The notes: generated by a model from the sequence alone, not told the origin. A DNA stretch of 64,000 nt from Halomonas sp. JB37 (GCF_002332255.1 NZ_NRGW01000001.1:2852001-2916000); one strand, 5' to 3'; counted from the first letter of the stretch, positions 50,059 to 58,261 are shown. Numbers and translations are program-made.

Positions 50059-53013
50059 CTAGTGCGGTAGGTTTGATAGGCCATACTTATACTTTAGCGC
50101 CTTGTGCACTTTGCCGTCAGTCAGCAGGCTATTCACCCATATATCGATGTACTGCGTGCCGTTTTGATCACTGCGCTGCTGAACCTGGCCAGCTCGGCTA
50201 GCATCTTCATGCATGTGGATCTCTAATTTTGATGCTTCCGGCTGGCTTTGCTGTGGCGCATCCTGTCGGCGGTAACGCTCCAAGCGGTCAGTAACTGGTA
50301 TTGGTGAGCGGCTGACATAGCCGCCATCTGCGTATCCAGATAAACCCTTACGCATCGCTTCAACTACACCTACGCCACCGGCGCGGGCAACGTCGCTCTT
50401 GCTCCATACCACTTCATCAGCGTGGACTAGGCCCGCTATGTCGTGCTTAGCTCCCGGGCCAGTCCAGCCGCCTTCGGCAAATCCGGCAAAGCTGCCGCTA
50501 CTTGAGGCGCCATAGCTACTGGAAAACAATCCGCCAAGTTGACCTCCAGCAGCAGACACCGCATAAGCAGCGGTCATTCCCGCAATCGCTGGGGCCGCGT
50601 TAGCACCAAATGATGCAAGTGATGCGGCAGCGGCGGCAGGTGCGTAGGCTGCCGCAATGGCGCTACCTGTTGCGGTCGCTGAGCCAATAGCCGCTGCTTC
50701 TGAGGCTTTGCCCATCGTCATCTGAACCGCCTGATAAGCCAGCCATTGCCCCGCCATCTGTCCCAGCGAATTAATCATCGACCGGGCAATCCCGTCGGAG
50801 AGGTTATAAAACGCCTCTCCGAAGCTCTGGCTATCAAAGATCATGGCTTCGAAAGCGTTACCAAACCCTCGCTGGAAATTCTCAGCTGTGTTGGCAGCGA
50901 GCTGATCGAAATCGGTGAGCGCGGTTTCAGCCGACTGGAGCCACTTGGTCCAGTAGTCGTCCTGTCCCTGGCTGGCCAGTGGGTTAGTAGGCGCACCCAG
51001 ACCACCACGAACCCCAATCTCAGCCCCAAAGCCACCACCGCCACCGTACACAGCGCTAGCTGTCTGCGTGCTTAGCTGGGCCTGCTCTAGCTGGTTAAGC
51101 GCTTCTAGGTAACGCATGACGCCCATCTCGCCTTTGGCCCATGCGAGCGTTAAAAGCTCTTGATCGTCGCGATAACTGCGCTGGGCGGCTTCAAGCGGAA
51201 ACAGGCGGTCGGTTAGGGATTGGAGGCTGGAGGCGAACTGTTCGGCCTCGCGCCTGGCATCTTCCATCGCCTTTTTGGATGATCCAGATACATCTTGGAT
51301 AATGCCGCCCAGTCCAAGCATGCCAGCGCCTAATCCATCTGCAGCCTTGGTGCCTTCGCTAAACCCTTCGGCCACCAAGCCAAACTCACCGCGTGCCATG
51401 CGAGCTTCAAAGGCAGCATCTGAAATATTGTTACGCAATACGCCTAAGCGATCAGACAAGCCCCCAGCCATGTTGCCTAGGTAATCGGTGTTTAGATTTT
51501 CTTGGCTAATCTGGCCTACTTGCTCAATAGCTTCCTTAAAAGGAGCTGTGAAATTGTCCGAAAGCTGATCGCGAAGTTGGTTAAAGGAACTAAAGGATCT
51601 GTCACCAGACAGGATGTTCAACAGATCCATCATAAAAGCTCTGCTAAGACCCAGCGTATCTCTAAACGCATTAGAGAAGGCATCTCGAGTAGCGCCAGCA
51701 ACAAGGCCGACAGAGCTGCCAAACGTGTCCATATAAGCAATCATGCCATTGGCAGAATCCCGCGCATCGCTTATTAGGTCACTATACATAGCCGACCACA
51801 CGGCGCCTGCTAGCGTCGCACTGCTGGTCATTAACTGGCTGGCGCGACCGAGCGCACTTTCGGTATCGCTAAGCATGCCGCCGGCTGCATCACTTACCGT
51901 TCGCTGAGTACCTACCCACACGCCCTGCGTCCAGTCCGCAACGCTCGCCTGCGTATCGCCAAACTCCATAGTGGCGTTACGGGCTCCATAGTAAGCGCCA
52001 GCTAAGGCGGTTACGCCGGCAGCTGCTAGAACGATAGGGTTACGACGTATCACCTTAAGAAAAGCGCTCTGTGCCGTAGTAACGGCCCAGGTAGCGGTAG
52101 CCAAGCCGTACTTTGCGCCCGTTAAGGCAATAACCGCTCCAGTAGCACCACGAAGCGCCCAATCAAGCGAAACCATTTGATCCGTAATAGGGCCAACGTT
52201 GTCCCGCACTGCATCGGCCGCATTCACCATCATCCCGGCGATACCTTCACTGGTACCGAAAGCCTGATCGATAGAACCCACCAGCTCTAACGCGCTATTG
52301 CCAATCAACGTAAAGCCATCGGCCAGCGTTGCAGGCATAGCGTCGGCCTCTTTACGCAGTACCTCCATCTGGCTCGTTAGTGCCGCGATTACTCGCTCAG
52401 TGGTTAGCGTCCCTGATCCACCCATTTCACGGAGCTCAGAGGTAGCCACACCCAAACCATCAGCCAATGCCTGAGTGAGTCGATCACCACGCATCAAAAC
52501 GGTGTTCAGCGCATCGCCTCTTAGCTCACCCAGAGAGAAGGACCGGGATAAAGCATCCATAACAATGGCAGCGTCTTGCCCGCGCATGGAGCTAATTACC
52601 ATTGAGTTGTTCAGAGCATCCGACAGATCAAGCTGGCGCTCAGTGGATACGCCAAGCTCTCGCATCGTGTTGGCATTGGCCAGGAAGGTTTCAGCAGTCG
52701 CGTTCAAGCTGCTATAGGTTGAGCGTGCAGTCTGCGACAAGCGCTGCAGGGTATCCGTCGCAGTGGCAGTGCTGCCTGTAGCGTTGGCTACACGGCTATT
52801 CAGATCGCTCCATGTGTCTGCATAGGTGCTGATTTGCCTGATTGAGAAGGCGCCAGCCAACAAGCCAATGACTCGGTTAACGCGGCCCATAGCGGCAGCA
52901 GTGGCCTCCCCGCGTCCTTCGACTTGCGAAAGCTTACTCTCCAAAGCTCTCAGGCTTTTCTCGGCCTTACTGCTATCGATAATGATTTCAAGGCGTGAGC
53001 TGCTTGTTTTCAT
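50059..53013 (-). CDS. Phage tail length tape measure protein
   Basis: A 984-residue tape measure protein that sets tail length and is ejected with DNA. The N-terminal coiled region (KAEKSLRALESKLSQVEGRG) is followed by the tape-measure domain: ISTYADTWSDLNSRVANATG, FLANANTMRELGVSTERQLD, LRGDALNTVLMRGDRLTQAL and LTTERVIAALTSQMEVLR. Hydrophobic Ala/Gly-rich stretches occur near 280-345 and 760-830, and the C-terminus has the common EGGWTGPGAKHDIAGLVHADEVV and SGYADGGYV elements. It overlaps the small gene upstream by four bases and is followed by a terminator, so it is last in its operon. No capsid, portal or other tail gene appears in the window. Confidence 0.93.
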   Translation of the reverse strand: MKTSSSRLEIIIDSSKAEKSLRALESKLSQVEGRGEATAAAMGRVNRVIGLLAGAFSIRQISTYADTWSDLNSRVANATGSTATATDTLQRLSQTARSTYSSLNATAETFLANANTMRELGVSTERQLDLSDALNNSMVISSMRGQDAAIVMDALSRSFSLGELRGDALNTVLMRGDRLTQALADGLGVATSELREMGGSGTLTTERVIAALTSQMEVLRKEADAMPATLADGFTLIGNSALELVGSIDQAFGTSEGIAGMMVNAADAVRDNVGPITDQMVSLDWALRGATGAVIALTGAKYGLATATWAVTTAQSAFLKVIRRNPIVLAAAGVTALAGAYYGARNATMEFGDTQASVADWTQGVWVGTQRTVSDAAGGMLSDTESALGRASQLMTSSATLAGAVWSAMYSDLISDARDSANGMIAYMDTFGSSVGLVAGATRDAFSNAFRDTLGLSRAFMMDLLNILSGDRSFSSFNQLRDQLSDNFTAPFKEAIEQVGQISQENLNTDYLGNMAGGLSDRLGVLRNNISDAAFEARMARGEFGLVAEGFSEGTKAADGLGAGMLGLGGIIQDVSGSSKKAMEDARREAEQFASSLQSLTDRLFPLEAAQRSYRDDQELLTLAWAKGEMGVMRYLEALNQLEQAQLSTQTASAVYGGGGGFGAEIGVRGGLGAPTNPLASQGQDDYWTKWLQSAETALTDFDQLAANTAENFQRGFGNAFEAMIFDSQSFGEAFYNLSDGIARSMINSLGQMAGQWLAYQAVQMTMGKASEAAAIGSATATGSAIAAAYAPAAAAASLASFGANAAPAIAGMTAAYAVSAAGGQLGGLFSSSYGASSSGSFAGFAEGGWTGPGAKHDIAGLVHADEVVWSKSDVARAGGVGVVEAMRKGLSGYADGGYVSRSPIPVTDRLERYRRQDAPQQSQPEASKLEIHMHEDASRAGQVQQRSDQNGTQYIDIWVNSLLTDGKVHKALKYKYGLSNLPH

Positions 53014-53288
53014 GATCGGCCACCTTTCAGCCTACTGACAGGACCATTACGCTTGAGATCGCGCTCCAGGTGGAGGCGTTCGCCTTCGCTCAGCTCCTTC
53101 TTCGGGCAAAGCTTATCAACTAGTTCGCGCCGATCTGCGTGAGTCATGCCCCCCATTTTCACCTGCAGGTTAGCCAACGCCCTGATCATAGAGGCTGTTG
53201 CTTCACGCATCTCATCAAAGTCTGCGCTGCCGGTGGACTGCATCCACTCAAGCTGGATCACCATCGCATTAGTGTCAGCTCCAATCAT
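53010..53288 (-). CDS. Small phage protein upstream of tape measure (92 residues)
   Basis: Unrecognised helical protein; VIQLEWMQSTGSADFDEMREATASMIRALANLQ is predicted amphipathic helix, and the C-terminal half (DRRELVDKLCPKKELSEGERLHLERDLK) is charged. It overlaps both neighbours by four bases, giving a three-gene coupled unit ending in the tape measure gene. The position immediately before a tape measure gene is where tail-assembly chaperones G and GT normally lie, so a chaperone-like role is possible, but I see no slippery sequence or family motif to confirm it. Confidence 0.65.
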   Translation of the reverse strand: MIGADTNAMVIQLEWMQSTGSADFDEMREATASMIRALANLQVKMGGMTHADRRELVDKLCPKKELSEGERLHLERDLKRNGPVSRLKGGRS

Positions 53289-53470
53289 GCCTGTGCCTCC
53301 TGGCGCCCTTGGCTGGCGCTTAACATATGGTCCAGCTCGATCAGCTTTGCGGCGGCGGTTACGTCACCGTTATCTACAGCCTTGCGCAGCGTTAGCCAGC
53401 ATTGATCGATAACGCCTTTTCCTGGGCGCCGGTTAAGCCCCCTCTTTCCTCTTACTCTGCTCATTTGCAT
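53285..53470 (-). CDS. Small basic phage protein (61 residues)
   Basis: Unrecognised; a basic N-terminus (SRVRGKRGLNRRPGKG) precedes a short helical region CWLTLRKAVDNGDVTAAAKLIELDHML. It is the first gene of the minus-strand tape-measure unit and overlaps the 92-residue gene by four bases. The divergent promoter with the chaperone-like gene lies upstream (53471-53567). Confidence 0.55.
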   Translation of the reverse strand: MQMSRVRGKRGLNRRPGKGVIDQCWLTLRKAVDNGDVTAAAKLIELDHMLSASQGRQEAQA

Positions 53471-53498
53471 TTACTCGCAATTAAATTTCACATAACCA

Positions 53499-53528
53499 CT
53501 CATATACGCAATATAATAGCTCATATAC
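53499..53528. promoter_or_regulatory. Direct repeat in divergent tail-gene promoter
   Basis: CTCATATAC occurs at 53499-53507 and 53520-53528, 21 bases apart (two helical turns), in the AT-rich gap between the divergent tail genes. Spacing suits a cooperatively bound regulator; no protein can be assigned. Confidence 0.45.
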
Positions 53529-53567
53529 TGGCTTTATATCAGGGTGTATTAATCACAGGAGAGACTT

Positions 53568-53969
53568 ATGGCGTTTCGCATTGATCGGTATGAAAGCGAG
53601 AAATTCACAGCAGGAAAGTGGGTAGGCATTGAGGAAAATAGCCATCTGAAGGTGGCCTATAAGGGGAACCACGAATACCTTGACCACCTTATGGCGGTAG
53701 AAAAGAAGTATCAGCGTAAATATGGGAATGTGCTGACAGCCGACCAAAGCTTAACGCTCCATTGCGAAGCCATAGCGCTGGGGCTGCTTAAAGACTGGGA
53801 TAACGTCGGAGTGAATGGCGAGACGACTGCCTATACGCCTGAACTGGGAACGCTGGCACTCAAACAAAACCCAATGCTCATGGAGTTTGTGCTGGCGCAG
53901 GCCAATAACCTTGGGCGCTTTGATCGTGATACTCCAGACAGCAAAAGCGCGGCTGCTGAGCAAGAATAG
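53568..53969 (+). CDS. Tail assembly chaperone-like protein
   Basis: A 133-residue protein whose layout resembles phage tail assembly chaperones: a beta-rich start (GKWVGIEENSHLKVAYKGNHEYLDHL), a helical middle with QSLTLHCEAIALGLLKDWDNV, then AYTPELGTLALKQNPMLMEFVLAQANNLGRF. The WDNV-NGE-YTPE-AL pattern and the closing QAxNLxxF are family-like. It is oddly on the plus strand, divergent from the tape measure gene it would serve. CACAGGAGAG precedes the ATG. A terminator follows at 54000. Confidence 0.68.
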   Translation: MAFRIDRYESEKFTAGKWVGIEENSHLKVAYKGNHEYLDHLMAVEKKYQRKYGNVLTADQSLTLHCEAIALGLLKDWDNVGVNGETTAYTPELGTLALKQNPMLMEFVLAQANNLGRFDRDTPDSKSAAAEQE

Positions 53970-53999
53970 CTGTTGCGTTTTGTTGCATTACAACGATGG

Positions 54000-54030
54000 G
54001 CCCGCCATAGCTGGCGGGCTCTTAATTAGA
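54000..54030. terminator. Hairpin terminator after chaperone-like gene
   Basis: GCCCGCC/GGCGGGC stem with a 6-base loop followed by TCTTAATTAG, 31 bases after the stop at 53969. It lies between convergent genes and may serve the plus strand mainly. Confidence 0.75.
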
Positions 54031-54039
54031 TGGAAGCAG

Positions 54040-54411
54040 TTATCTGATTGGCTTTCCGTCCAAGCCAATACCTACCAAGTCGTAAATCTCCACCACCACC
54101 TCTTGTTGGCCAGCCTGCTCCACTCCCAGCGGCGCCATAATGTATTCAAGGTCTCTTGTTTCGCCTGGCTCAACCCCTCCAGGTATATCTAAACCTCCGC
54201 TCTCGTCAGCCCACGGCACCGACCTGCCAGGAGTTTTAAATACCGAGCGATACTCGAGCCTAGCAACGGGGAGGTCTGATTCATTTTCTACAGTCATATT
54301 ATACGTACTGTTAAAAGCATCGCCGTGGAACTCGGTATCGATGACTTTGATTTCAGCCCAAGCGCCAGCCGCCATAAGGCTGGCCAGTGCACCCGCAATC
54401 AAACCTTTCAT
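54040..54411 (-). CDS. Exported hypothetical protein (123 residues)
   Basis: A small secreted protein with leader MKGLIAGALASLMAAGAWAE and a mature beta-rich domain (IKVIDTEFHGDAFNSTYNMTVENESDLPVAR, split for length) that looks like a single immunoglobulin-like or FxLYD-type fold; PGGVEPGETRDLEYIM is the typical edge loop. The ATG at 54411 has GGAGG five bases upstream. It could modify the envelope of the host cell as a phage-borne accessory gene, which is speculation. No family assigned with certainty. Confidence 0.65.
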   Translation of the reverse strand: MKGLIAGALASLMAAGAWAEIKVIDTEFHGDAFNSTYNMTVENESDLPVARLEYRSVFKTPGRSVPWADESGGLDIPGGVEPGETRDLEYIMAPLGVEQAGQQEVVVEIYDLVGIGLDGKPIR

Positions 54412-54560
54412 AATCGCCTCCCAGGGCATCCATAAGCCGTTTCTTGATCTTAGCAGGTGTTAGCCTAGCGTTAACTCTAATGCCACCCATAGCCGCCTGG
54501 CACACCTTAATAATTAATGCGCGACTTACTATTTCCGATAATTCAAAAACGAGGCCAGCC

Positions 54561-54770
54561 ATGCAGGATAAGATTCTGAACATAGGAGAAGCAGCCAAGA
54601 TGCTAGGCGTTGATCGAACCACGCTCTGGCGGATGCACGCTAAGTACAAGATGATTGCGCCGCCGGCACGTTTCAGTATCGGCCGTACTGGCTACTTACA
54701 GTCTTACCTTGAGCAGTGGATTCAGGATCGAATGAAAGAAGCCATTGAAGAGCTTAACCAATCAAAGTGA
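54561..54770 (+). CDS. Small AlpA/excisionase-type HTH protein
   Basis: A 69-residue protein: ILNIGEAAKMLGVDRTTLWRM is the HTH, then KYKMIAPPARFSIGRTGYL wing and the helix QSYLEQWIQDRMKEAIEEL. GAGG lies six bases before the ATG at 54561. It is the fourth small HTH gene of the island and the nearest intact one to the repeat modules at 54886-55538, so it is a candidate to bind them. Confidence 0.7.
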   Translation: MQDKILNIGEAAKMLGVDRTTLWRMHAKYKMIAPPARFSIGRTGYLQSYLEQWIQDRMKEAIEELNQSK

Positions 54771-54885
54771 TGGTACAGAGATAGCATCGCCAACGGGCGC
54801 AGCTTTTCTCCGATTACTGTTTGAGACACTTAGGCAGAGTGTGAACCTCAGAGCAGCGCCTAACCCGCGCCTGTTGATTTTGACC

Positions 54886-54974
54886 GGGAACAGCGGGAAC
54901 AGCGGGAACAATGTTGATTGATATGATGTTTTCTGTTCCCACTACCTATTATTCACCGGGAACAGGCGGGAACA
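54886..54974. repeat. GGGAACA repeat module 1 (iteron-like)
   Basis: Five direct GGGAACA copies at 54886, 54895, 54904, 54958 and 54968 and one inverted copy TGTTCCC at 54934. The first three are spaced 9 bases. The same arrangement (three direct, one inverted, two direct) recurs at 63783-63871 with near-identical spacing. Here it is in non-coding DNA. Iteron or operator function is inferred. Confidence 0.65.
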
Positions 54975-55085
54975 AACTGGTGGTCGCAGCTTCGCGTCTA
55001 TCAGGTTTCGAGATTTTAAACCGCACAACCTCTTTTGAGATAGAACTAGCAGGCGCTTTCATACGCTCTTGAACCACAGCCTAAA

Positions 55086-55538
55086 CCTGAGCATTCCTGA
55101 GCAAACGCGCTGCGTGAAGACAGTGCGTGAAAAGCTGCGTGATATGCTTTCCATACGCAAGGCTCAAATTGGACATAATGTGTCTTATCTGCAATTTGAA
55201 TATGGCTTCAAATACTCGCCTTGAGTTGGCTCATAATGACGAATGCGAACTTTTGCTGCGAACCACGATGCGAGCTTACCACCAGTGCGCACTTCTGACT
55301 GCGCACCTATCGTGCGTACCAACTGCGTACCGATTCATACCAATCGCTCGTACCGTCATTCGTACTTTCATCTGGTCACCATCTCAAAGTGGTTACCTTT
55401 GCTGGTTACTAGACTGGTTACCACTGTCGGCTGTTCACCTTTCATGTTAACCGAGGTGTTAACTAGCTATGTGGTGGATACTGCCATGGATACCAGCAAG
55501 TGGATACTGGCGATCTGCTGGAAACCAAAGTGGAAACC
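55086..55538. repeat. Graded heptamer-triplet array
   Basis: After CCTGAGCA twice (55086, 55096) and TGCGTGA three times (55111, 55124, 55136) comes a 295-bp block with about 22 octamers of general form TGNNNACY, mostly 12-14 bases apart within groups and 17-18 between groups: TGCGAAC, TGCGCAC, TGCGTAC, TTCGTAC-like, TGGTTAC x3 (55390, 55403, 55415), TGTTCAC/TGTTAAC x2 (55432, 55445, 55457), TGGATAC x3 (55475, 55487, 55501), TGGAAAC x2 (55519, 55531). Group starts recur every 42-44 bases in the right half. No credible gene covers it. The rest of 54771-55621 shows nothing else. Confidence 0.7.
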
Positions 55539-55621
55539 AGCACTGGTGCAGCCGAGAATACCTGGTTAGCGTCGATGCTGTTCCGTAAACTTAGCCGAAC
55601 CTATTGGGTGCATTAGGACAT

Positions 55622-55882
55622 CTATCCTAGGTCTCCACCCCAACAAACCCTAACAGGCGGCCATGACTTTATTACCTCAATGCCCGGGTTGAATACCGCC
55701 AAAATGTCGCGGTTATGTGTAGCGCCAGCTGTTGCGTTCTGTTGCCTTTGTTGTTGCGCTGCTTGGGTGCCGAGCCTAGAACCTAGCTGGCTTGAAAACG
55801 TTGATAAAAAATTAAAGGACCGCCCTTGAGGCGGCGATTGATAGGCTGAAATAACTGTTTCCATGCCAACATTTGTCAACAT
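55622..55882 (-). CDS. Doubtful small open frame (86 residues)
   Basis: An open frame with weak support. The middle is glutamine-rich (QAAQQQRQQNATAGATHNRD) because of TGTTGC-type repeats in the DNA; the ends look ordinary (METVISAYQSPPQGRSF; GIEVIKSWPPVRVC). No clear ribosome site is seen and no family recognised. It lies downstream of the IS-split HTH gene. It may be a remnant or not coding at all. Confidence 0.25.
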   Translation of the reverse strand: MLTNVGMETVISAYQSPPQGRSFNFLSTFSSQLGSRLGTQAAQQQRQQNATAGATHNRDILAVFNPGIEVIKSWPPVRVCWGGDLG

Positions 55883-55959
55883 ATAGTGCGCCAGTTAGTG
55901 AGTCAAAAACTGTGGCGTGTGGACAGGCATATCCAGCCGTTTCTTTTCGCTACCAGCAA

Positions 55960-56002
55960 TTATTTTTTTGGAGCAGTCGTTAGCTTCTGCAGCAACTCAT
56001 CC
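55960..56002 (-). pseudogene. 3' end of HTH gene split by IS66
   Basis: Joining 58640-58340 to 55994-55960 (removing the IS and one target copy) restores an open frame that ends LLQKLTTAPKK and a TAA at 55960. This tail is the original C-terminus of the excisionase-type gene whose 5' part lies at 58340-58640. The segment includes the left target duplication ACTCATCC (55995-56002). Confidence 0.8.
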
Positions 56003-56039
56003 GTAAGCGCGCCACTAACCACATCTAGCTAAGCATTTC

Positions 56040-57650
56040 TCAGGTAGGTAAGGTTTCTTTCCAGTGCCAGGGCAACAGTGCACTGAGATCGTCTTCGTTC
56101 AGCGTCGGCAGCGTTTCGAAGACGTGCTGCAGGTAGCCGTAAGGCGACAGGCCGTTGGCTTTGGCCGTTTCGATCAGGCTGTAGATTGCCGCGCTTGCTT
56201 GCGCTCCGCTTGGCGTGTGGCTGAACAGCCAGTTCTTACGGCCAACCACGAAGGGACGGATGGCGTTTTCGGCCGGATTGTTATCCAGCGGGATGCACCC
56301 GTCGTCAAGGAAGCGGGTCAGGCGTGGCCACTGGCCATCCAGATAGTGCAGGGCTTTCCCTAGCGTGCTTTTGGGTAGCACCTGCGCCTGGGACTTGTCG
56401 AGCCAGGTGCGCAGTTGAGTGATCAGTGGGCGGCTCTTTTGATCGCGTAACGCCTGGCGTGCTGCAGGTGCCAGCGCTCTGGCCTGTTTTTCAACGCCAT
56501 AGAGCTTGCTGATCTGGTTCAGCGCCCATCCGGCCTTGCCGGTTTTATTTTTCGGCTGCGCTTTCTGAGCCTCGATGAACTTGCGGCGAGCATGCGCCCA
56601 ACATCCAGCATGGGTGATGTCATTACGCCGCACGACCTCGGCATAGCCTTCATAACCATCGGTGAGCAGGCAGCCACTGTAATCGCCCAACAAGCGTAGG
56701 GGCACACGCCCGGCACGACTGGGGTCATAGTCGAACAACACGACCTGTTGACCCGGCGGACCACCGCGCTGCACCCACATGTACGAGGTGGCGCTGGCCT
56801 TGCGGCCTTCTTCCTGATTAACCTGCAGGGTGGTCTCATCCATGTGGATCAGCGGGGCGTTTAGCAGTTGCTTACGCAGCGTCTCGATCAGCGGCAAGAG
56901 GCGCTCACCGGTCTGCACCATCCAGCGTGCCAGTGTATTTCGAGGCAGATGGGCACCGTGGCGGGTAAAGATCTGGCTCTGCCGGTAAAGCGGCAAGGCA
57001 TCCTGGTACTTCGCGGTAGCGACATAGGCCAGTAAGGTGGCACTGGCATTGCTCTTGGGCAGCAGCTTGGCCGGTGCCGGGGCGGTCTTGACGTTTCCTT
57101 CGCAGATTGGGCAGGCGTATTTACGCCTCACATGACGGATCACTTCTACCCGTGCGGGCACAACATGAAGTTCTTCACTGACCTCTTCACCGATGACCTT
57201 AAGCTCGGTGCCGTCTTCGGCACAACAACGCTCGGTAGCGTCCAGCGTATGCACCACCTCGACACGAGGCAGTTCAGGCGGCAAGGCGACGCGTCCGCCG
57301 CGGGTACGCTTGTTGGCCGAAGGTGCGACATTATCAGGCGGCGTTGCAGAAGCGTCGCCATCGGCGACGTCAGCGGGCGCCTCATCTGCGGCACCTTCGT
57401 CGTCATCGACGATGAGTTCGGCCTCATTAATCAGCAGATCGCCCTGCTTGATGCCGTACTTTTCCGTGGAAGGGCCAAACTGGCGTTCTAATGCCAGGCG
57501 GAACTGCTCATAAAGTGACTGTTTGGTGGCTTCCCACTGCGCCTCTTTTTTCTCCATCAGGCGATGAAGTTGCGCAATCTCTTGCTGCTGCGCTTTGACC
57601 TGGCGCTGCAGTTGGGAGATGTCCTGGGCGGGGGGCGTGGTGCTTTTCAT
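56040..57650 (-). CDS. tnpC: IS66 family transposase TnpC
   Basis: A 536-residue DDE transposase. An N-terminal coiled coil (about residues 10-60, DISQLQRQVKAQQQEIAQLH) is followed by an acidic linker, a zinc-binding region (RCCAEDGTEL and KYACPICEG), and the catalytic domain with D271 (HMDETTLQ), D331 (LLTDGYEGY) and E461 (DNNPAENAIRPF). The C-terminal SHTPSGAQASAAIYSLIETAKANGL segment is family-typical. Full length, no frameshift. It uses the tnpA and tnpB products encoded just upstream. Confidence 0.96.
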   Translation of the reverse strand: MKSTTPPAQDISQLQRQVKAQQQEIAQLHRLMEKKEAQWEATKQSLYEQFRLALERQFGPSTEKYGIKQGDLLINEAELIVDDDEGAADEAPADVADGDASATPPDNVAPSANKRTRGGRVALPPELPRVEVVHTLDATERCCAEDGTELKVIGEEVSEELHVVPARVEVIRHVRRKYACPICEGNVKTAPAPAKLLPKSNASATLLAYVATAKYQDALPLYRQSQIFTRHGAHLPRNTLARWMVQTGERLLPLIETLRKQLLNAPLIHMDETTLQVNQEEGRKASATSYMWVQRGGPPGQQVVLFDYDPSRAGRVPLRLLGDYSGCLLTDGYEGYAEVVRRNDITHAGCWAHARRKFIEAQKAQPKNKTGKAGWALNQISKLYGVEKQARALAPAARQALRDQKSRPLITQLRTWLDKSQAQVLPKSTLGKALHYLDGQWPRLTRFLDDGCIPLDNNPAENAIRPFVVGRKNWLFSHTPSGAQASAAIYSLIETAKANGLSPYGYLQHVFETLPTLNEDDLSALLPWHWKETLPT

Positions 57651-57695
57651 GCCTTGAAGTGTATCAAAAAACCATTAAAAAGCGGAGCAAAAAAA

Positions 57696-58052
57696 TCAGC
57701 CAACACACTTAAAATTCAATGCTTTATGAGGCTGCATGGCCTTCAGGTCATAGCCGTCTAGCAGCCAGTTCAGTTCCTGGCCACTTAAGGTCACGGCGTC
57801 ACCGTCCAGGTGCGTTGGCCACTTGAATCGCTCACGCTCCAGGCGCTTATACCAGACGACAAAGCCGTTACGCTCCCAGAACAGTAGTTTGATTTTATCC
57901 CGCTGGCGATTGCCAAAGACAAACAACGCCTTATCAAACGGGTTCAGCTCCATGGCCTCCTGAACCAACAAGGCCAGCCCGTCGATCTGTTTGCGCATGT
58001 CCACCGATTCGCGACAAAGGTATACGGTCAGGTGAGTGCTCGGACGGATCAT
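57696..58052 (-). CDS. tnpB: IS66 family accessory protein TnpB (Orf2)
   Basis: A 118-residue IS66 Orf2 protein: THLTVYLCRESVDMRKQIDGL, NPFDKALFVFGNRQRDKIKLL, FWERNGFVVWYKRLERERFKW and LSGQELNWLLDGYD. It is needed for transposition in this family though its role is unclear. The ATG at 58052 overlaps the tnpA stop by four bases. The frame is open further upstream, through tnpA and into the interrupted HTH gene, so a fused product is theoretically possible. Confidence 0.92.
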   Translation of the reverse strand: MIRPSTHLTVYLCRESVDMRKQIDGLALLVQEAMELNPFDKALFVFGNRQRDKIKLLFWERNGFVVWYKRLERERFKWPTHLDGDAVTLSGQELNWLLDGYDLKAMQPHKALNFKCVG

Positions 58053-58261
58053 GGCGCCACCGCCACTTTTACAAAGCGGGCAGGACGATGACGGGGTGGC
58101 ACCGGTAAGCCGCGAACGTTCAAACGTTTTTCCCAGAGCAGTAGATCGGCTAAGGTAAGTTCTTGTTGCGAGGCGTATTCGCTGAGGGGAATCTCGCGCA
58201 CCGAGGCGTGATACAGATGCCCGAGCCAAAACGCCTGCATGGAGTTGAGTTCTTGGATCAT
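58049..58261 (-). CDS. tnpA: IS66 family accessory protein TnpA-like (Orf1)
   Basis: A 70-residue protein in the tnpA position: MQAFWLGHLYHASVREIPLSEYA, then SQQELTLADLLLWEKRLN, resembles the HTH portion of IS66 Orf1 proteins (the W-HL-x-S-x-EY-x-L-W-RL pattern). It is shorter than most and the C-terminus is basic and proline-rich. It overlaps tnpB by ATGA. Confidence 0.75.
   Translation of the reverse strand: MIQELNSMQAFWLGHLYHASVREIPLSEYASQQELTLADLLLWEKRLNVRGLPVPPRHRPARFVKVAVAP

Noticed and set aside
50746..51075. Plus-strand frames within the tape measure gene
   Set aside because: Shadows of a 984-codon gene with clear tape-measure motifs.
55086..55538. CRISPR array
   Set aside because: Repeats are only 7-8 bases, change along the array and have 5-10 base spacers; no cas genes are present.
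55127..55569. Two overlapping plus-strand frames of about 107 residues
   Set aside because: They lie on the heptamer array; the peptides are repeat-driven and unlike any family, with no ribosome site.
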